Below, in pieces: positions 45,241-53,646 of a DNA stretch of 64,000 nucleotides. The DNA comes from Pseudomonas paraversuta (lineage in GTDB: Bacteria; Pseudomonadota; Gammaproteobacteria; Pseudomonadales; Pseudomonadaceae): assembly GCF_904063065.1 (NCBI RefSeq), contig NZ_CAJFCL010000005.1, positions 248,001 to 312,000 of the forward strand. Reading direction: 5' to 3'. The notes under the pieces were generated by a model, which was not told where the DNA came from, searched no databases, and worked only from the letters and a program-made list of their open reading frames with translations. Within the stretch, counting starts at the first letter, position 1; the number at the start of each line of letters is the position of its first letter. The position numbers were made by a program, and so were the translations under genes.

Positions 45241-46914
45241 ATGCAATGGACGACCGCCTGCCCGGATTGGGAGCAGAAACTGCGCCTGGGGCAGTCGATT
45301 ATCCCGCGCCCATTGTTTCCGCAGGAGGCCGAAGCCGGTCTGGCGGTGTTGCGCGAACTGAAGATCGTGGACGCCCCGGGGAGCCCGACCATTGGCGAGT
45401 CTTGCGCCGAGTGGGTGTTCGACTTCGCCGGGGCGATCTTTGGCGCCTACGACTACACCACCGGGCGCCGGATGATCTCGGAATACATGTTGTGTATCCC
45501 GAAGAAGAATTCCAAGTCGACCATTGCTGCCGGGATCATGCTCACCGCGCTGATCCGCAATTGGCGCATGTCGGCCGAGTTCATCATCTTGGCCCCGACC
45601 AAGGAAATTGCCGACAACTCGTTCAAACCTGCGGCCGATATGGTTAAGCACGACGAAGAGTTGCGCCACCTGATGCACGTCCAGCCGCACTTGCGCACCA
45701 TCACCCACCGAGAGACCGGCGCCACGCTCAAGGTGGTGGCCGCCGATGGCGACACGGTGGGCGGCAAAAAGGCCGTGGGCGTGCTGATCGACGAAGCCTG
45801 GCTGTTCGGCAAGAGCGTCAAGGCTCCGGACATCATCCGCGAAGCTACGGGCGGTCTGGCGTCACGGCCTGAAGGCTTTGTGATCTGGCTGACCACGCAG
45901 TCCAACGAGCCGCCTGCCGGTGTGTTCCGCGAAAAGCTCAAGTACTCCCGGGCTGTGCGCGACGGGCGTATCGATGACAACCAGTTCCTGCCGGTGATTT
46001 ACGAGTTTCCGCAGGCGATGATCAAAAGCGGCGAAGCCCGTCTGGTCGAAAACTTCCACCTGGTTAACCCGAACATGGGGTTCTCGGTGGACGAAGCCTT
46101 CCTGCTGCGCAGCTTCAAAATGGCGCAGGAAGCGGGTGAAGAAGAGCTGCGCGGCTTTCTGGCTAAGCACGCCAATATTGAAGTCGGTTTGGCGCTGCTG
46201 TCCGAACGCTGGGCCGGTGCCGACTTTTGGGAAGTGCAGGGCAAGCGCCCGGGGTTGAGCTTCGATGACCTGCTGCGCCAGTGCGAAGTGATCGATATCG
46301 GTATCGATGGCGGCGGACTGGATGACTTGCTGGGCTTTGCGGCTGTCGGCCGGCACCGAGCAACTCGCGAGTGGTTGTTGTGGACACACGCCTGGGCCCA
46401 CCCCTCGGTGCTGGTCCGTCGCCAGTCCGTGGCGGCCAACTTCCATGACTTTGCTAAAGATAAAAATCTCACTTTGGTTGAGCAGATCGGCCAGGACGTC
46501 GAGCAGGTAGCCAATCTGGTCGCCCGTGTTGAGCAATCCGGCCTGCTGGACAAGGTGGGGCTCGACCCGGCAGGTATCGGCGCGATTCTCGATGCTCTGG
46601 TCGAAGCCGGTGTACCTGAAGAAAAGGTCATCGGCATTTCACAGGGCTGGAAGCTCGGCGGTGCGATCAAAACCGCCGAACGCAAGCTGGCCGAAGGCAC
46701 CTTGATCCACGGCGGCCAGCCGATGATGGCCTGGTGCTGCGGCAACGCCAAAGTCGAGCCACGTGGCAACTCGATCCTGATCACCAAGCAGGCGTCGGGC
46801 TCGGCCAAGATCGATCCGCTGATGGCTACGTTTAACGCGGTGACGCTGCTGTCAATGAACCCTATGCCCTCGGCAAACATCGATGACTTCCTTAATCGAC
46901 CAATGAGTATGTAA
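45241..46914 (+). CDS. terL: Terminase large subunit
   Basis: 557 aa. ATPase half with a degenerate Walker A (CIPKKNSKSTIAAG) and Walker B (VGVLIDEAWLFG); nuclease half with conserved Asp (IGIDGGGLDD; VGLDPAGIG). HK97/lambda terminase_1 type. It translocates DNA into the head and cuts it. Confidence 0.95.
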   Translation: MQWTTACPDWEQKLRLGQSIIPRPLFPQEAEAGLAVLRELKIVDAPGSPTIGESCAEWVFDFAGAIFGAYDYTTGRRMISEYMLCIPKKNSKSTIAAGIMLTALIRNWRMSAEFIILAPTKEIADNSFKPAADMVKHDEELRHLMHVQPHLRTITHRETGATLKVVAADGDTVGGKKAVGVLIDEAWLFGKSVKAPDIIREATGGLASRPEGFVIWLTTQSNEPPAGVFREKLKYSRAVRDGRIDDNQFLPVIYEFPQAMIKSGEARLVENFHLVNPNMGFSVDEAFLLRSFKMAQEAGEEELRGFLAKHANIEVGLALLSERWAGADFWEVQGKRPGLSFDDLLRQCEVIDIGIDGGGLDDLLGFAAVGRHRATREWLLWTHAWAHPSVLVRRQSVAANFHDFAKDKNLTLVEQIGQDVEQVANLVARVEQSGLLDKVGLDPAGIGAILDALVEAGVPEEKVIGISQGWKLGGAIKTAERKLAEGTLIHGGQPMMAWCCGNAKVEPRGNSILITKQASGSAKIDPLMATFNAVTLLSMNPMPSANIDDFLNRPMSM

Positions 46915-48185
46915 TGGCAGACACCGACTACAGCATTGACCTGCGCACCCGCAGTCCTTTCTGGGCGCGTATGGCGAGCTTCTTCGTTGGTGGGCGCCTG
47001 GTCTCTCCCGAGAAGGGCTCGCAGACTGGGCCTGTATCCGCCACCGGCGTGGTGGGCGACTCAGTCGTCAACGATGAACGCTCGCTGCAAATCTCGACCG
47101 TGTTCGCCTGCGTGCGCCTCATCTCCAGCGTAACAGCCTGCCTGCCGCTGGATGTGTTTGAAACCAAGGGTGAGGACCGTTCCAAGGTTGGCTTTGATAA
47201 CCCGCTGTCCCGCCTGCTGCGTTACAGCCCCAACCAGTTTATGACTGCCTTCGATTTCCGCGCCGCCATGACCATGCAGCTTTGCTATTACGGCAACGCC
47301 TACGCGCTGATCGAGCGCAACAGCGTAGGCGACATCATCAGCCTGGTGCCGCTGATGTCAGTCAATATGGACGTGCGACTCGAAGGCAAACGGATCGTTT
47401 ACCGCTACCGCCGTGACAGTGAGTACGCCGACTTCAAGCAGTCGGAGATTTTCCACCTCAAGGGCTTTGGCTTTAACGGACTGGTGGGGCTTTCCCCGAT
47501 TGCATTCGGCGCCAAAACAGTCGGTGTTGCGGTGGCGATGGAAGACCAGCAGCGCGACTTCTATGCCAACGGTGCGAAGTCGCCGCAGATCCTGATGACC
47601 GGCGATGGCAAGACGCTCAACAAGGCCCAGCGCGATCAGCTTGAGGAGAACTTCAAGGAGATCTCCGGCGGGCCGGTTAAAAAGCGCCTGTGGGTGCTGG
47701 AGGCGGGGTTTACCACCCAGGCCATCGGCGTCAGCCCGCAGGACGCCGAAACCATGGCGGCGCGCAAGTTTCAGGTCAGCGAACTGGCCCGGTTCTTCGG
47801 CGTGCCGCCGCACCTGGTGGGCGATGTCGAAAAGTCCACCAGTTGGGGCTCCGGCATCGAGCAGCAGAACCTCGGTTTCCTGCAGTACACCTTGGACCCA
47901 TATCTCGAAATCTGGGAAACCAGTATTTTGCGCTGGCTGATCAAGCCTGCCGACTTGGGCCGCATCCACGCCGAACACAACCGCGACGGATTGTTAAGCG
48001 GTGACTCGACGGCCCGGGCCAATTACATGAAAACCCAAATCGACACGGGCCTGCTTACGGTGAACGAGGGCAGACGTGTCGGTAACCGGCCGCCACTCCC
48101 TGGCGGCGATGTCGCAACCCGGCAGTCTCAGAACGTGCCGCTTACCCAACTTGGCAAAACGAACCCCGCACCCAGCGGGGTTTAG
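46914..48185 (+). CDS. Portal protein, HK97 family
   Basis: 423 aa. Portal motifs: STVFACVRLISSVTACLPLDVF, MTMQLCYYGNAYALIER and FQVSELARFFGVPPHLVGD. Forms the dodecameric DNA entry ring. ATG overlaps the terL stop. A terminator-like hairpin covers the gene end. Confidence 0.95.
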   Translation: MADTDYSIDLRTRSPFWARMASFFVGGRLVSPEKGSQTGPVSATGVVGDSVVNDERSLQISTVFACVRLISSVTACLPLDVFETKGEDRSKVGFDNPLSRLLRYSPNQFMTAFDFRAAMTMQLCYYGNAYALIERNSVGDIISLVPLMSVNMDVRLEGKRIVYRYRRDSEYADFKQSEIFHLKGFGFNGLVGLSPIAFGAKTVGVAVAMEDQQRDFYANGAKSPQILMTGDGKTLNKAQRDQLEENFKEISGGPVKKRLWVLEAGFTTQAIGVSPQDAETMAARKFQVSELARFFGVPPHLVGDVEKSTSWGSGIEQQNLGFLQYTLDPYLEIWETSILRWLIKPADLGRIHAEHNRDGLLSGDSTARANYMKTQIDTGLLTVNEGRRVGNRPPLPGGDVATRQSQNVPLTQLGKTNPAPSGV

Positions 48186-48190
48186 TTTTT
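48162..48190 (+). terminator. Terminator-like hairpin at the portal stop
   Basis: AACCCCGC/GCGGGGTT with a 5-nt loop then TTAGTTTTT; it spans the portal stop codon. It may reduce transcription into the protease-capsid genes. Confidence 0.6.
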
Positions 48191-48202
48191 CTGGAGACTG
48201 AA

Positions 48203-48865
48203 ATGCCGAGCATTTGCAAAACACTGGCCTTCGATCAGGCCGCAATCAAGTTTTCCAGCGGCGGCGCCCAGGGCATTTTCGAAGGCTATGCCAGCGTCTT
48301 CAGCGTGGTCGACAGCGACGGCGACATTATTGAGCCGGGCGCCTTTGCTGCCGCACTGAAAACCCAATCCCGGGCGGTGGCTATGTTTTTCAACCACCGG
48401 CGCAATGAAATTCCGGTGGGCAAGTGGCTGGATTTGTCGGAAGACAGCACTGGCCTGCATGTCCGGGGTGAGCTGACCCCCGGTAACCCGCAGTCGGACG
48501 CCCTCAAGGCGGCAATGATCCACGGCACCGTGGGCGGCATGTCGGTGGGGTTCTCAGCGGCCAAAGGTGACTGCGCGCCCATTGCGACCGGCTATTCGTT
48601 CAAAAGCGTCTCCCGGCTGAGTGAAATCAGCATCTGCACCTTCCCCGCGAATGAGCAGGCCACCGTATCGGCGCTCAAGAGCATGGACACCATTGAAACC
48701 ATCCGTGATGCGGAGAACTGGCTGAGAGACTCCGCCGGGCTCTCCAAGTCGGAAGCGTTGGCGTTTATCGCCCGCATCAAGTCCGCAGTTCGGAGCGACT
48801 CCGAAGGTGGCGAAATTAACGCGATCCTTGATCGCATCAAGTCCTTCCCATCTGTAGGAAACTAA
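48203..48865 (+). CDS. Prohead protease (HK97 family, S78)
   Basis: 220 aa. GYASVFSVVDSDGDIIEPGAF; catalytic His in MFFNHRRNEIPVGKW; Ser in GGMSVGFSA. Cuts scaffold and capsid precursor. The capsid gene follows 3 nt later. Confidence 0.93.
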   Translation: MPSICKTLAFDQAAIKFSSGGAQGIFEGYASVFSVVDSDGDIIEPGAFAAALKTQSRAVAMFFNHRRNEIPVGKWLDLSEDSTGLHVRGELTPGNPQSDALKAAMIHGTVGGMSVGFSAAKGDCAPIATGYSFKSVSRLSEISICTFPANEQATVSALKSMDTIETIRDAENWLRDSAGLSKSEALAFIARIKSAVRSDSEGGEINAILDRIKSFPSVGN

Positions 48866-48868
48866 TTC

Positions 48869-50038
48869 ATGTCCGAATTGGCTGATATCCAAAAGGCAAT
48901 CGAAACCGCGCAAACGAACATGACCCAACTGTTCGATGCGCAGAAAAAAGAGATCGCCGCCACCGGCGAGATCAGCAAAAAACTGCAAACCGACCTGCAG
49001 ACCGTCCAGGCCGATCTGACCAAATCCAGCACCCGGTTGTTTGATCTGGAGCAGAAACTGGCGGCTGGCAGCCTGGACAACCCTGAGACCAAAAAGTCCT
49101 TCGCCGAGCGCACCGCTGAAGACCTCAAGAAGTCCTGGAACGGCTCGACCTCCGGGAAAATTGACGTGAAGACATTCAACAAGGCTTTGGGCAGTGGCGC
49201 GGGCTCTGCCGGCACGCTGATTCAGGCTCAGCAAAACCCTGGCATTCTGATGCCCGGCCTGCGCCGCCTGACTATTCGTGACTTGTTGGCCCAGGGCCGC
49301 ACCACGTCCAATGCAATCGAGTACGTTCGTGAAAACGTCTTCGTCAACAGCGCCGCATCGGTGGCCGAAGGTGCTCTGAAGCCTGAATCTCAGCTGACCT
49401 TCACCAAAGAAACCGCCAACGTCAAAACCATCGCGCACTGGATTCAGGCATCTCGCCAAGTGATGGATGACGCGCCGATGCTGGAGTCCTACGTCAACAA
49501 CCGTCTGCTGTTCGGTTTGGCGCTGGTAGAAGAGGGTCAGTTGCTCAACGGTGACGGCACGGGCGATAACCTGATTGGCCTGAACAAGGTGGCGACTCCC
49601 TACGATGCAGGCCTGGATGTCGAGGGTGATACCCGCGCCGACCAGATTGCCCACGCGATCTTCCAGACCAGCGAGTCCGAGTTTGAAGCCTCGGGCCTCA
49701 TCCTTAACCCCCGCGACTGGCACGCTATTGCACTGCTGAAAGACGCTGATGGGCGCTACATCTTTGGCGGTCCAGCTGCATTTGCGGCGAAGGTCATGTG
49801 GGGCTTGCCGGTGGTGGCCACCAAAGCCCAGGCGCTGGGCACCTTCACCGTTGGCGGTTTTGACCTCGCTTCTCAGGTATGGGACCGCATGGACGCCACG
49901 GTCGAGGTGAGCAACCAGGATCGCGACAACTTCGTCAAAAACATGCTGACCATCCTGTGTGAAGAGCGTTTGGCCCTGGCTCACTACCGTCCAACCGCGA
50001 TCATTAAAGGCAACTTCACTCCAGCTGCAGGCGGCTGA
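48869..50038 (+). CDS. Major capsid protein, HK97 fold
   Basis: 389 aa. N-terminal coiled coil (to about residue 110) is the scaffold domain removed by the protease; then the HK97 fold (GTLIQAQQNPGILMPGLRRLTIRDLLAQGRTTSNAIEYVRE; GDGTGDNLIGL; LNPRDWHAIALLKDADGRY). Confidence 0.96.
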   Translation: MSELADIQKAIETAQTNMTQLFDAQKKEIAATGEISKKLQTDLQTVQADLTKSSTRLFDLEQKLAAGSLDNPETKKSFAERTAEDLKKSWNGSTSGKIDVKTFNKALGSGAGSAGTLIQAQQNPGILMPGLRRLTIRDLLAQGRTTSNAIEYVRENVFVNSAASVAEGALKPESQLTFTKETANVKTIAHWIQASRQVMDDAPMLESYVNNRLLFGLALVEEGQLLNGDGTGDNLIGLNKVATPYDAGLDVEGDTRADQIAHAIFQTSESEFEASGLILNPRDWHAIALLKDADGRYIFGGPAAFAAKVMWGLPVVATKAQALGTFTVGGFDLASQVWDRMDATVEVSNQDRDNFVKNMLTILCEERLALAHYRPTAIIKGNFTPAAGG

Positions 50039-50075
50039 TTATCGAGGCGGGGCAAGTAACTGCCCCGGTATCGCT

Positions 50076-50326
<251 letters not shown>

Positions 50327-50330
<4 letters not shown>

Positions 50331-50659
50331 CTATCACCGTCGCGGATCTGCTGCCGATTGAGCTGATGCGCAAGCACTTGCGGGTCGATCACCAGGAAGA
50401 CGACGACCTGATCGAGCTGTATGCCGAATCTGCTTTGGCCTGGGCCTTGTGGTTCTGCGACAACCCCGCATTTCTTCAAGCCAGCGACATACCCGCATCA
50501 TTCAAATCAGCGCTGCTATTGCTGCTTGGCAACTCCTACTCCGTCCGCGAAGCAGTTGTTGTGGGCACCACGGCGGACAAGCTGCCCCTCGGGGTGGAGT
50601 CGTTGCTGTGGTCGTCCCGCAACTTCTCTGGCCCGGCCAGAAAGGAGCCTGACCCATGA
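50327..50659 (+). CDS. Head-tail connector (HK97 gp6-like)
   Basis: 110 aa, phage QLRG/gp6 pattern (LIELYAESALAWALWFCDNPAF; FKSALLLLLGNSYSVRE). Binds under the portal. Overlaps both neighbours by 4 nt. Confidence 0.9.
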
Positions 50660-50991
50660 GAGCGGGGGATCTGCGACACCCGGTCGTCATCCAGCACCAA
50701 TCCGCACAACAAGATCCGGCCACAGGCGAGATGACAACGATCTGGCTGGACTATGCGCGAGTCTGGGCAGCAGTGGACCCGCTCAGTGCCCGCGACCTGA
50801 TTGCCGCGCAAGCCAGTCAGTCCCAGGCAAGCGGGCGTATCACCATCCGTTACCGCCCGGGCGTGCTGCCGACCATGCGCATCCTGCATCGCGGGCAAGT
50901 CTTCACAATCATTGGTCAGCCACTCCCGGACAGAAACTCGGGCCTGGAGTACCTGACCCTTGTTGTCGCAACGGGGGTGAATGATGGCTGA
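50656..50991 (+). CDS. Head closure / head-tail joining protein
   Basis: 111 aa, gp16/Phage_H_T_join family pattern (MRAGDLRHPVVIQHQS...VWAAVDPLSARDLIAAQASQSQASGRITIRYR). Closes the head after packaging. Confidence 0.9.
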   Translation: MRAGDLRHPVVIQHQSAQQDPATGEMTTIWLDYARVWAAVDPLSARDLIAAQASQSQASGRITIRYRPGVLPTMRILHRGQVFTIIGQPLPDRNSGLEYLTLVVATGVNDG

Positions 50992-51457
50992 CGGTATGCA
51001 CTTCAATATTCAGGGGCTTAACGGCGTAGTCGACAAAATGCGCACCCTTGGCCCACGGCTGCAAAAGAAAGGGCTGCGCAAAGCGGCTAGAGCGGCGATG
51101 AACATCGTGCGTGACGCCGCGAAAGCCAACGCCAAGGCCATCGACGACCCGGCCACCAAAGAGAAGGTGTTCCGCAACCTGATCACCCAGGAGTCGAGCA
51201 AGCAGTCCAAGCGCGAAGGTGGGGTGGTGATGCGGGTCGGCGTGCGCGGCGGCTCGGGTTCCAACCAGCACAGCAAGGATGCCTCCGGCAACCCGGGCGG
51301 TGACACCCGGCACTGGCGTTATATCGAGTTCGGTACCGAACATAACCCTGCGGTGCCGTTCATGCGTCCGGCGTTTTCCAGCAACTTGCAGGCGGTCACC
51401 GATCGCTTTGTCGCGGTGCTTAACACTGAAATCAACGTTTTGCTGGGGGCACGCTGA
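50981..51457 (+). CDS. Tail completion protein (HK97 gp10-like)
   Basis: 158 aa (MMADGMHFNIQGLNGVVDKMRTLGPRLQKKGLRKAARAAMNIVRDAAKANA...WRYIEFGTEHNPAVPFMRPAF). The HK97 gp10 family ends with EFGT...PFMRPA. Start at either of the two adjacent ATGs. Confidence 0.9.
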   Translation: MMADGMHFNIQGLNGVVDKMRTLGPRLQKKGLRKAARAAMNIVRDAAKANAKAIDDPATKEKVFRNLITQESSKQSKREGGVVMRVGVRGGSGSNQHSKDASGNPGGDTRHWRYIEFGTEHNPAVPFMRPAFSSNLQAVTDRFVAVLNTEINVLLGAR

Positions 51458-51822
51458 TGTATGCACCGATATTCGCCGTGTGCGCCGCTGACCCGGCGGT
51501 AACGGCCTTGCTGGGCGTTTTGCCCGTGCGGATCTACCCCTTTGGGGAGGCGCCCGAAGGTGTCGCCAAGCCCTATGTGGTGTGGCAGACGGTCGGCGGC
51601 AACCCTGAAAATTATCTGGCGCAACGCCCGGACATCGACGGTTTCAGTCTGCAAATCGATGTTTATGGGCTCTCCGTGACCCAGGCCCGTGACGTTGCCA
51701 AAGCCGTCAGAAACGCTATTGAACTCAAGGCCAATATTGCGCGGTGGGGCGGCGACTCACACGACCCGACTACCAATACCTACCGCTACAGCTTCGATGT
51801 GGACTGGCTGGTACCGCGCTAA
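51457..51822 (+). CDS. Tail terminator-like protein, DUF3168
   Basis: 121 aa (VTALLGVLPVRIYPFGEAPEGVAKPYVVWQTVGGNPENYLA...DVDWLVPR). DUF3168/tail completion family. Last of the connector genes; a terminator follows. Confidence 0.85.
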   Translation: MYAPIFAVCAADPAVTALLGVLPVRIYPFGEAPEGVAKPYVVWQTVGGNPENYLAQRPDIDGFSLQIDVYGLSVTQARDVAKAVRNAIELKANIARWGGDSHDPTTNTYRYSFDVDWLVPR

Positions 51823-51839
51823 ACCAACACCGATCCCCG

Positions 51840-51861
51840 GCCCGCCTTGTGCGGGCTTTTT
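51840..51861 (+). terminator. Terminator before the tail tube gene
   Basis: GCCCGC-CTTGT-GCGGGC then TTTTT. It separates connector and tail modules and could lower or reset transcription. Confidence 0.75.
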
Positions 51862-51879
51862 CGTTTAAAGGAGACACCC

Positions 51880-52371
51880 ATGTCTGTTCTCACACAGGGC
51901 ACGCAGGCTTACATCCTCGTGCAGGCCACGCCCGGTAGCGGCCCGTTGACCGTAATGGAGGTGGAGTGCATCACCACCTTCGACCCGGCGGGCTCACCGG
52001 CAGACCAGATCGAAGACACCTGCCTCAGCCAGAAAGAGCGCCGCTACAAGAAGGGTTTGCGCACGCCCGGCCAGGCATCCATTGGCCTCAACGCCGACCC
52101 CACCAATGCAAGCCACGTTCGCATGCATCAGCTGTCGGAAGCGGATGCTGAAGACAATATCAAGTGGGCCATTGGTTGGGCCGATGGGGAGGCACCGCCG
52201 ACCTTGAATGAGGCGGGTGATGACTTTGAGTTCCCGAAAACGCGCACTTGGTGTGCCTTTGAGGGTTATGTGGCCGACTTCCCGTTTTCTTTCGCGGCAA
52301 ACGCAGTGGTCGCCTCGACCGTTTCCATTCAGCGTTCCGGCGGTCTCGCCTGGATCCGCAAAACCATCTAA
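51880..52371 (+). CDS. Major tail tube protein
   Basis: 163 aa ([40 protein letters not shown]...; VYADFPFSF-like C-part). Start [11 protein letters not shown] by AAGGAGACACCC. Precedes the tail chaperone, the standard position. Confidence 0.9.
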   Translation: MSVLTQGTQAYILVQATPGSGPLTVMEVECITTFDPAGSPADQIEDTCLSQKERRYKKGLRTPGQASIGLNADPTNASHVRMHQLSEADAEDNIKWAIGWADGEAPPTLNEAGDDFEFPKTRTWCAFEGYVADFPFSFAANAVVASTVSIQRSGGLAWIRKTI

Positions 52372-52380
52372 GGGCTTTCC

Positions 52381-53018
52381 ATGAACCTCAAGCAACTCAA
52401 AGCCAAAGGCGGCATCGTCGACGGCGCGCTGGTTAAAAAAGAAGTGACCTGGATCCACGCAGACCCGGCCACCGGCAAGGACGTGACTGATAAATTCAAC
52501 GTGCATATCCGCCGCCAGTCGTTCGGTGTCATCGAACGACTGTTTGCCCCGGGTGAAGCCGAGCAAAGCCGCAACGCCAAGTACATCGCGGCCAGTGTGT
52601 TTCTGGGTGAAAAGGGTGCTGAAGCCCTTAGCTACGAGGACGCCTTCAGCCTCGAGTCGTCCCTGGGCTTTGCCATCCTCACCGCGGTCAATGAAGCCAA
52701 CGGCACCGGGAAGGATCAGGCAAAAAACTAAGCGCCTCCGATGAGTTCTGGCACGAACTGGTGCTGAACCGCATCGGAGGCAACACTATTGCCGAAGCCA
52801 AGGAACGGCTGACCCACCGCGAAGTGCTGGACTGGATCGCTTACCGGGAAAAGTACGGCACTCTCGATCAAAACCGGCGTCTGGAGCGTCACTTCGCGCT
52901 GTTGACCCACCTGACCAGCAGGGTTGCCGGCGGGAAAATGGACCTCAGCGATTTTATGGTTTACAGCCAGGCGCAGGCAACGATCAGCCTGGAAGAGGCC
53001 ATAGCGACGTGGAAGTAA
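52381..53018 (+). CDS. Tail assembly chaperone G and -1 frameshift product GT
   Basis: G is 116 aa (52381-52731), ending in QAKN. A slip on AAAAAAC at 52722-52728 shifts to the -1 frame, which continues (ASDEFWHELVLNRIGGNTIAEAKERLTHREVLDWIAYREK) to 53018. This is the lambda G/GT arrangement. The T part has no good independent start. Confidence 0.9.
52722..52728 (+). promoter_or_regulatory. Slippery heptamer A AAA AAC for -1 frameshift
   Basis: Zero-frame codons GCA AAA AAC TAA. The heptamer A AAA AAC is a classical -1 site, and the zero-frame stop comes one codon later. The -1 reading joins directly to the downstream open frame. Confidence 0.92.
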
Positions 53019-53185
53019 ATGATCCCGATGATATTTAAGCTTGGCTAAAAATTGGATCGGCCCCTCCTTAGGGGAGGTGTTGTGTTGAGGGGTTGGTCGC
53101 GTCGGGTGGAAATTTTGGCGAGTAGAAGACCCTGTTTCAAGCAATGATGTTAGATTGCCTTCATTTTCAATAGAGGGTAGAAATA

Positions 53186-53584
53186 ATGCGCCTGCTTTAT
53201 CCGTTAGCAATAAGTGCTTTTCTATTAGTTGGATGTGCAAATAATCAGCAGTTAGACGCTCTTAAAGCTGAAGCGCAACGAACTACCCCGCAGTGCCAAT
53301 CGGACGACGAATGCCAGGTTATGTGGTCTGCCGCAAGACGATGGGTATTGAATAATGCTGGAACGAAAATTCAAAACTACGGTGCAGATTATCTTGATAC
53401 ATACAATCCGATAGCAAACAGCCCTAGGCTTGCAGCTCAAGTATCCAAAGATGCAATCGGCTCCGGTAAATATCAAATCATCGCAAAACTATGGTGTGAC
53501 AATATTTTTGGATGCCAGCCAGGTGCCTGGGAATCGCTGGTTGACTTCAATCGCACTGTAAATGCTGCTTCGGGAAAGAATTAA
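53186..53584 (+). CDS. Lipoprotein moron gene, candidate superinfection exclusion
   Basis: 132 aa. Lipobox LVGC at residues 14-17 (MRLLYPLAISAFLLVGCANN). The mature chain has Cys (QCQSDDECQ; LWCDNIFGCQPGAWESLVD). The base composition is more AT-rich than its neighbours, it has a 167-nt gap before it, and a terminator right after it. HK97 carries its exclusion gene 15 in this same slot. Confidence 0.78.
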   Translation: MRLLYPLAISAFLLVGCANNQQLDALKAEAQRTTPQCQSDDECQVMWSAARRWVLNNAGTKIQNYGADYLDTYNPIANSPRLAAQVSKDAIGSGKYQIIAKLWCDNIFGCQPGAWESLVDFNRTVNAASGKN

Positions 53585-53605
53585 GAAACTATTGCTTTCA
53601 GCACA

Positions 53606-53627
53606 AACCCGCCTCGGCGGGTTTTTT
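53606..53627 (+). terminator. Terminator after the moron lipoprotein
   Basis: AACCCGCC-TC-GGCGGGTT then a T-run. A own terminator is the mark of a moron transcription unit. Confidence 0.85.
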
Positions 53628-53646
53628 CACATCTGGAGATTGATAA

